NCBI GenBank assembly: GCA_031273515.1
Contig: JAISRU010000167.1
Coordinates: 1-16,494 of the forward strand
DNA length: 16,494 bases
Origin: Bacteroidales bacterium
Lineage (GTDB): Bacteria; Bacteroidota; Bacteroidia; Bacteroidales; WCHB1-69
Direction: 5' to 3'
This document shows positions 11,317 through 16,494 of this stretch, in pieces; the first letter of the stretch is position 1, and each line of letters opens with the position of its first letter. Below the pieces are notes generated by a model, which saw nothing but the letters and a program-made list of their open reading frames with translations, made no database searches and was not told the DNA's origin. The position numbers were made by a program, and so were the translations under genes.

Positions 11317-14300
11317 TTGAAAACCAAATTATTGTTTGTTTTTCTGTGTATATTGTTTTTCGGATTTGACGATGCTAATGGACAATCCGTATCCAATCGT
11401 CATACGCGGGAGTTGATATTAGACGCAGATACGATTGTTCTGGATACGTTATCGCTTGTTCGGGGAAGTCTTGCGTTGCAGGGTATCGACTCAAACGATT
11501 ATACGACAGATTATATCAACGGTCGTATCATGCTGCTCAATCCGTCGGTGAAAGGGAAGACGGTACAAGTTACCTATCGAACCTATCCCTTTCGTCTGAA
11601 CAGAACATGGGAAAATAAACCCCTCTCCCTGATCGAAAAAAGATTATACGATCCTGTTAATCCGTTTTCGATTCCGGAGCCTTCCTCCCCTATGGACGAT
11701 CTGTTTTCGGACGCAGGACTTACTACTTATGGAAGTATCTCCAGAGGAATTTCAATCGGAAATGCGCAGGATATGGTTGTCAATTCCAATCTGAATTTGC
11801 AGTTGTCGGGCAAGTTGGACGAAAATATTGAAATCCTCGCAAGCATCACCGACCAGAATATTCCCGTTCAGCCCGAAGGAAATACGGCTCAACTGAAGGA
11901 ATTTGACAAGATATTCATTCTGCTCAAATACAAAAACAGCGCAACGGTTCAGGCGGGCGACATCGAAACACAGTCAGCAAACACTTATTTTATGCGCTTT
12001 GGCAAACAGGGACAGGGCTTGCAGGGAAACGTTGTCTTTCCCCATGCAGATAAACGACAGGATACCACCCTCTATAAAGTGGGACTAAGCGGCTCGATGG
12101 CAAAAGGAATATTTCGTCGTCAGGATATTGTTGCGATTGAAAGCGTACAGGGACCTTATCAGTTGCGCGGCGTCAACGGAGAAAGCTACATCATGGTGCT
12201 GGCAGGAAGCGAACGTGTCTATCTCAATTCGGTACTGCTCAAACGCGGAGAAGACGCCGACTATACCATCAACTACAATTCGGGAGAAATCACCTTTACC
12301 TCGCGCAGGATGATCACCAAAGACAAACGTATTCAGGTCGAATTTGAGTATTCCGACCGTACTTATGCCCGTTCTGTTCTGCATCTCAATACGGAGGTCA
12401 GTCGGAGGAAGTCGGCGTTTCGGTTTAATTTCTACAACGAACAGGATATGAAAAATCAGCCTAATCAATTAAATCTGACCGAAGCTCAAAAGCTGTATCT
12501 AAGTTCGGCGGGCAATGACGTCCGCAATGCATACGTTCCTCATATCGACAGCGTGGGGTGGCATGCCAACGAAATATTGTATAAATTGACCGATACAGTC
12601 GTGAATGGCGTCCGCTATGATACGATTTTTGTTCACAGCGTTCATCCCGACAGTGCGGTGTATCGTCTGGGGTTTACTCGGACAGAACAGGGTCAGGGAG
12701 ATTATGTGCTGACTCAAAATGCGGTCAATGGCAGAGTCTATAGTTGGGTTGCGCCTGTAAACGGAATTTCTCAGGGAGATTATGCTCCCGTTATTTTGCT
12801 CGTTGCTCCCAAAAGGACGCAAATGTATAGTCTGGGAGTGGACTATCTGCCTTGGAAAAACACTTTCTTTTCGGTGGAAGGCGCTCTTTCCAATAACGAT
12901 CCCAATACGTTTTCGTCTATCGGGAACAGGGACAACGTCGGATTTGGTCTAAAAGCAACGGCAAGACATACGTTGCTGTTTTCCAACAAAAAACATACGG
13001 CGGATACAGGTTGGCGGATGACTTCCGAAGGATATTACGAAGTAAAAAACGAACGGTTTCGTTATATCGAAGACTATCGGGAAGTGTCTTTTGCACGGGA
13101 TTACAATCTTAACGATACGATGCGTTTAGACAGGGAACATTTTTTCGGTTTAGATATTCGGATAAATAAAGACGTCCATGCGCAGTTTGGCGTCAATGCT
13201 GCTTTTCTGCTTATTCCGACCCACAATTATTGGGCAAACAACAATCATCTGACCGCCTTTGTCTACAAAAAAGGATACAAACTACAGTTCGATACCAAAT
13301 TATTAACCAATCGACAATCGGAATATAAAACGTTCTTTGTTCAGAATAAAGAACTGATAAGTAAAACCTTTCGTTTTATCGAAACAGGCGTAAGCAACGA
13401 AATGGAAGTAAATCTGTATCGACATCTAACCAACGACAGCATTGCGGCACAGAGTTTTGCTTTCAACGAGGTTTCGGTATTTATTCGCAACAGCGATACG
13501 CTTGCTTCTTCTTTTCGCTACGGACTCAGCTACAGCAATCGTTTGGAGGCTGTTGTTCGCACCGGGATTTTGTCTACAGACGCCATGGCGCATACGCTTG
13601 CCGCTCATTTCGGTTTGCTCAAATACACCGCTCATCAGTTGGAATTTAACGCCTCCTACCGTTATCTGACCTACAACGACAGCACGGGAGAAAATACCCT
13701 GCTTGCTGGACTGAATTATCAAAGTCGTTTTTTGAAAGGGGCTGTCCAGCTGAGTACTTATTATGAGGTCGGTTCGGGATTGGAACAGAAGAACGAATAT
13801 GCCTACCTCCGAACAACCGACGGTCAGGGGACTTATCAATGGATCGATTACAACAACAACGACGTGGAAGAACTCAATGAATTTGAGGTTGCCGTTTACA
13901 AGGATCAGGCAAATTATATTCGGATTTGGTTGCCGTCGAACAGTTACATCAAGACATACAACAATCAGTGGACGCAGAGTATTACGCTTCGACCTGCTGC
14001 GGTCTGGCGAAATGTGTCCGGGGTTCGGAAGTTCATCGCTCGTTTCGACAATCTCGCTACATTTCGGACGCAACAGAAAAACACGTTGGCGACGTTGGCG
14101 GGGATGCTCAATCCGTTTGCGTTCGCCACAGACGACACGGCTTTGGTTGCTTCTTCGGACATGTTTCGCAATAGTTTGTCGTTCAATCGGACGAGTCGTA
14201 TTTTTGGATTGGAAGCTATCTATCATCACGCTCGAAACAAGACCCTGAACATAAGCGGTTTTGAGCGAAGCAATGTTTCTTCGTGGATTATTTCGGGCAG

Positions 14301-14790
14301 ATACACCATCAAGAATGCCTTCACCCTGAAAAGCGAATACCAAAACGGATGGATTACCAAAAGTTCGGAATATCTTCAAAATCGCAATTATCAGCTATAT
14401 TACAACAGCATAGAGGGCGGCATCGATTATCAGCAGACGAAACTCAGACTGACCCTGCTTGCTAAATATGCACAGAAGATCAACAAACAGGGCGATGAAC
14501 AATCGTATGCATATAATGTCGGATTTGAATTTTCGTACAACATGCCCAAACGCGGGACGGTCTTACTGAAAACGACCTATTATTACATTTTGTTCGAGGG
14601 AATAAGTTCTTCATCGGCGGCGTATGAGATGCTTGAAGCGTTGAGTCCGGGCAGCAACGGGATCGTGAATTTCATCTACCAGACCCGCTTATGGGACAAT
14701 CTCCAGTTGAACCTCGTCTACGAAGGACGCATATCCGAAAGCGTCAAAATGCGTCATACGGGCAGCATCGAACTAAGAGCTTATTTTTAG
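11317..14790 (+). CDS. Large outer-membrane beta-barrel-type protein, unknown function
   Basis: A 1,157-residue protein. Residues 1-23 are a signal peptide (KTK, then LLFVFLCILFFGF, ending near ANGQ). Around 139-148 (GSISRGISIG), then NSNLNLQLSGKL and ITDQNIPVQPEGNT (about 178-190) is a conserved region I associate with a Bacteroidota family of about 1,100 residues, distantly reminiscent of SprA/Sov but less than half their length. The rest alternates polar and hydrophobic residues with many aromatics, as in transmembrane beta strands, and it ends RAYF, a barrel-type C-terminal aromatic. It is probably in the outer membrane, role unknown. The only usable start is TTG at 11317: an in-frame stop lies at 11293 and the first in-frame ATG is about 70 codons in, beyond the signal peptide. 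No conserved neighbour is present. Confidence 0.8.
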   Translation: MKTKLLFVFLCILFFGFDDANGQSVSNRHTRELILDADTIVLDTLSLVRGSLALQGIDSNDYTTDYINGRIMLLNPSVKGKTVQVTYRTYPFRLNRTWENKPLSLIEKRLYDPVNPFSIPEPSSPMDDLFSDAGLTTYGSISRGISIGNAQDMVVNSNLNLQLSGKLDENIEILASITDQNIPVQPEGNTAQLKEFDKIFILLKYKNSATVQAGDIETQSANTYFMRFGKQGQGLQGNVVFPHADKRQDTTLYKVGLSGSMAKGIFRRQDIVAIESVQGPYQLRGVNGESYIMVLAGSERVYLNSVLLKRGEDADYTINYNSGEITFTSRRMITKDKRIQVEFEYSDRTYARSVLHLNTEVSRRKSAFRFNFYNEQDMKNQPNQLNLTEAQKLYLSSAGNDVRNAYVPHIDSVGWHANEILYKLTDTVVNGVRYDTIFVHSVHPDSAVYRLGFTRTEQGQGDYVLTQNAVNGRVYSWVAPVNGISQGDYAPVILLVAPKRTQMYSLGVDYLPWKNTFFSVEGALSNNDPNTFSSIGNRDNVGFGLKATARHTLLFSNKKHTADTGWRMTSEGYYEVKNERFRYIEDYREVSFARDYNLNDTMRLDREHFFGLDIRINKDVHAQFGVNAAFLLIPTHNYWANNNHLTAFVYKKGYKLQFDTKLLTNRQSEYKTFFVQNKELISKTFRFIETGVSNEMEVNLYRHLTNDSIAAQSFAFNEVSVFIRNSDTLASSFRYGLSYSNRLEAVVRTGILSTDAMAHTLAAHFGLLKYTAHQLEFNASYRYLTYNDSTGENTLLAGLNYQSRFLKGAVQLSTYYEVGSGLEQKNEYAYLRTTDGQGTYQWIDYNNNDVEELNEFEVAVYKDQANYIRIWLPSNSYIKTYNNQWTQSITLRPAAVWRNVSGVRKFIARFDNLATFRTQQKNTLATLAGMLNPFAFATDDTALVASSDMFRNSLSFNRTSRIFGLEAIYHHARNKTLNISGFERSNVSSWIISGRYTIKNAFTLKSEYQNGWITKSSEYLQNRNYQLYYNSIEGGIDYQQTKLRLTLLAKYAQKINKQGDEQSYAYNVGFEFSYNMPKRGTVLLKTTYYYILFEGISSSSAAYEMLEALSPGSNGIVNFIYQTRLWDNLQLNLVYEGRISESVKMRHTGSIELRAYF

Positions 14791-14815
14791 TACAGTAGAC
14801 GAGTGAACAAGCGTA

Positions 14816-15016
14816 AATAAATTGAAAATTGAGAATGAGCCTTCGGACGTAAATAATTGACAATTGACAATTGGCTTCGCTTCTCTCCATCTTGCTCGGC
14901 ATAGCCAAACAAGTATTTCTCTGTGTAACTTTGTGTAATTCTGCGTTGTTCTGCGTAAATTTGCGGGAAATAATTTCTCGTCGCTTTGCGCAATTTTCAA
15001 TTCTCAATTCTCAATT
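14816..15016. repeat. Repeat mosaic in a convergent gap
   Basis: ATTGAAA/ATTGAGA heptamers (14821-14835) and TTGACAA units (14857-14872). An inverted partial 79-bp repeat follows (14871-14913: GGCTTCGCTTCTCTCCATC ... GCATAGCCAAACAAG). Then a five-unit 10-bp array at 14921-14970 (CTGTGTAACT, TTGTGTAATT, CTGCGTTGTT, CTGCGTAAAT, TTGCGGGAAA), and heptamers up to the permease stop (14993-15016). No gene or clear terminator is seen. Confidence 0.75.
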
Positions 15017-15019
15017 AAT

Positions 15020-16237
15020 TTACTCTTTCACATCGAGGACGTCTCTAAGGATATTGCCTGTGAGCATAAAACAAAGTACCAATAGCATAATAGATACTCC
15101 CGGAATAATGGCAAGATAGGCATAATCAAGAATAATATATCCATAATTTTCTTTTATCATTGTTCCCCATGACGGCATAGGCGGCTGGACTCCTATCCCC
15201 AGAAAACTCAGACTTGCTTCGGTCAGAATGGCAGAAGCAAAATTTGCGGCGCAGACAACTATGATAGTCCCTGTTATATTCGGAATAATATGTTTGAAGA
15301 TAATTGTCAGACTTCCAAATCCTAATGCTTTGGATGCTTCAACAAATTCTTTTTCACGCAGACTGATAATTTGTCCTCGAACCACGCGCGCAATATCCAC
15401 CCACATGGTAAGTCCGATTGCGACAAAGAGTTGCCAGAAGCCCGTCCCCAGAACAAAACTGATGGCAATGACCAACAATAACGTCGGAACTGACCATACA
15501 ACATTGATAAACCACATAATGACGTCATCGATTATCCCGCGAAAATAACCGGCGACAGCTCCCAGAAACATCCCAATAATCAACGCAATGAAAACAGAAA
15601 CAAATCCTACCGACAAACTGACTCTTGCTCCAATAATAAGCTGACTCAATACATCCCGTCCGTAACGGTCTGTGCCGAGATAATAGGTTTTCGTTCTGAT
15701 TTGTTGCCTGACTTCCGTTTGCAGTTTCTCCACAGAATACGTTTTCAATGCAGCGTTTTTGTCGAAAAACGAACACGTTTGTCCGTCAAATGAAACAGGA
15801 CTGTTCACCTCATGCGGATACACAACATCAACAAGATTGTACGATACTATATTATAAGGAGGAGCTTCATGCAATAAACAGACAATGACGGTATCGGCGA
15901 CAAAACGATAATCCGAAACAGGTATCGACACAAAATAAGCGGGCTGTCCATAGAACATCTTTTGGATGATATTACGCTTCTCTGCCGACTGTTTGTTTGT
16001 CAGCTGCAAAAAAGTTACTTTCGACATTGGTTTTTGCAACCGAATTTCCAATATCTGTTCATTTGCACAGGGCGTGCTGTCGGGCGTTATCAAATATCCC
16101 AACACAGCAACAACTGTTATTAATCCCAGCAAACAAAGTAAAAACATACCCTGCCTGTTTTTGCGAAACTTTCCCCATGCAATCGCTTGTAACGATTGCG
16201 CCTTGTATTCCTTTTTTCCTTGAAAAAATAAACTCAT
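15020..16237 (-). CDS. ABC transporter permease, DppC/OppC family
   Basis: A 405-residue inner-membrane subunit of a peptide- or nickel-type ABC importer. The N-terminal part has the OppC_N pattern KAQSLQAIAWGKFRKNRQG followed by membrane span 1 (about 30-50, ending LGYLITPD). A large periplasmic segment of about 140 residues follows, then YYLGTDRYGRDVLSQL, the family signature, and five more spans. The EAA coupling loop is EFVEASKALGFGSLTIIFKHIIPN, split at about 305-328, and the end carries LSFLGIGVQPPMPSWG. Partner DppB, ATPases and binding protein are not in the window. The frame is open to GTG 16291 and has ATGs at 16270 and 16237. I chose 16237 because the alignable family region begins just after it and a strong hairpin covers the two upstream starts. 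ATG 16270 is the main alternative. Confidence 0.88.
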   Translation of the reverse strand: MSLFFQGKKEYKAQSLQAIAWGKFRKNRQGMFLLCLLGLITVVAVLGYLITPDSTPCANEQILEIRLQKPMSKVTFLQLTNKQSAEKRNIIQKMFYGQPAYFVSIPVSDYRFVADTVIVCLLHEAPPYNIVSYNLVDVVYPHEVNSPVSFDGQTCSFFDKNAALKTYSVEKLQTEVRQQIRTKTYYLGTDRYGRDVLSQLIIGARVSLSVGFVSVFIALIIGMFLGAVAGYFRGIIDDVIMWFINVVWSVPTLLLVIAISFVLGTGFWQLFVAIGLTMWVDIARVVRGQIISLREKEFVEASKALGFGSLTIIFKHIIPNITGTIIVVCAANFASAILTEASLSFLGIGVQPPMPSWGTMIKENYGYIILDYAYLAIIPGVSIMLLVLCFMLTGNILRDVLDVKE

Positions 16238-16253
16238 GCAGATCGTATTTAAA

Positions 16254-16290
16254 TGCGAAAAGGAAGACATATACACATCTTCCTTTCGCA
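16254..16290 (-). promoter_or_regulatory. Strong leader hairpin upstream of the permease gene
   Basis: Plus-strand TGCGAAA (16254-16260), bulged A, GGAAGA (16262-16267), a 10-nt loop, then TCTTCC and TTTCGCA (16278-16290): a 13-bp stem with one bulge. On the transcribed strand the stem contains AAGGAAG, a Shine-Dalgarno-like motif, and the loop holds ATG 16270. It is followed by TTTAAAT, a weak U-run. It could be an attenuator or the terminator of the gene upstream. Confidence 0.55.
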
Positions 16291-16372
16291 CAAATTATCA
16301 TGAATATTTTTGTATAAATATATACTATTTATTGAAAATCAGTTTCTTCTCCGTTGTATTGACCGTATAAGT

Positions 16373-16494
16373 TCAAAATTCTTCCTCGAAGGTTTTGCTG
16401 CCAATAATGATAGCTTCCTTTTGTTCTTTCACGACTGTTATCTCTACATTTTCCAATACGTCATCCCCGATTTGCAGGGTGTTGAGATAAACAA
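16373..16494 (-). CDS. 3' end of an unidentified gene (possible aspartyl-protease fold)
   Basis: A 39-codon open end running in from beyond the window and stopping at TGA 16373-16375. It reads L-N-T-L-Q-I-G-D-D-V-L-E-N-V-E-I-T-V-V, a charged turn, then A-I-I-I-G-S-K-T-F-E-E-E-F. The order beta strand, 'NV' strand, then 'IIIG' plus a terminal helix resembles the C-terminus of retropepsin-like clan AA aspartyl proteases (usually L-L-I-G-x-x-F-L). That is a weak resemblance over a short fragment. It lies 135 nt upstream of the permease start on the same strand. Confidence 0.5.
   Translation of the reverse strand, partial: VYLNTLQIGDDVLENVEITVVKEQKEAIIIGSKTFEEEF

Noticed and set aside
13426..14379. 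317-codon open frame antisense to the outer-membrane protein
   Set aside because: The plus-strand frame has a signal peptide, a consistent barrel-like composition and full length; the antisense product is low in hydrophobic order and resembles no family.
11317..14790. Identification as SprA/Sov of the type IX secretion system
   Set aside because: SprA/Sov proteins are about 2,400 residues; this one is 1,157 and only the GSISRG and QPEGNT-type region recalls the wider group.
990..16237. tRNA or rRNA genes
   Set aside because: No cloverleaf-like stretch with a T-loop GGTTCRA signature or any rRNA segment was seen in the intergenic regions.

Overview
The window looks like a chromosomal segment of an anaerobic Bacteroidota (Bacteroidales-type) bacterium. 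Support comes from Bacteroidota-style -7 boxes (TAnnTTTG, twice as TATCTTTGC), the general lack of Shine-Dalgarno sites, and gene families typical of the phylum: a DUF6261-like protein, a RhuM-family protein, an AAA ATPase fused to a PD-(D/E)XK domain, and a very long outer-membrane barrel protein. The species cannot be named from the sequence alone.

Layout. 1-989: repeat island, then a leader with a 42-bp tandem repeat. 990-1715 (+): DUF6261-like gene. 1716-2427: repeats, promoter and a 20-codon ORF. 2428-3438 (+): RhuM-family gene. 3439-4267: repeat-filled convergent gap with a terminator. 4268-8757 (-): a compact six-gene cluster, in transcription order ECF-type S component, phosphoribosyltransferase, Tat-signal DUF362 protein, a NapH-NapG-like polyferredoxin, tatA, tatC. 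8758-9135: repeats and promoter. 9136-10704 (+): AAA/PD-(D/E)XK protein. 10705-11316: repeat island. 11317-14790 (+): 1,157-residue outer-membrane protein. 14791-15019: repeats. 15020-16237 (-): DppC/OppC-type permease. 16373 to the window end (-): 3' end of a further gene.

The most coherent biological system is the minus-strand cluster. Its first two genes suggest uptake of a small molecule followed by phosphoribosyl transfer. The next two encode a protein with a classic RRDFLK Tat signal and a membrane polyferredoxin carrying what looks like a second, internal Tat signal (KRQFL) between a NapH-like half and a NapG-like four-cluster half. The last two encode a minimal TatA-TatC translocase. 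My inference is that the exported proteins and the machine that exports them are made from one transcript.

The second theme is the intergenic DNA, a mosaic of at least six repeat families: 86-bp and 79-bp dispersed elements, heptamer arrays joined to a GTCCGCAGG tag, 10-bp and 8-bp arrays, and short hairpins whose arms vary while the loops stay the same. Tagged heptamer arrays end 8-9 bp upstream of the -7 box of two genes (and of a degenerate box in a third). Repeat sequence also supplies the last codons and stop of tatC and of the DUF6261-like gene.
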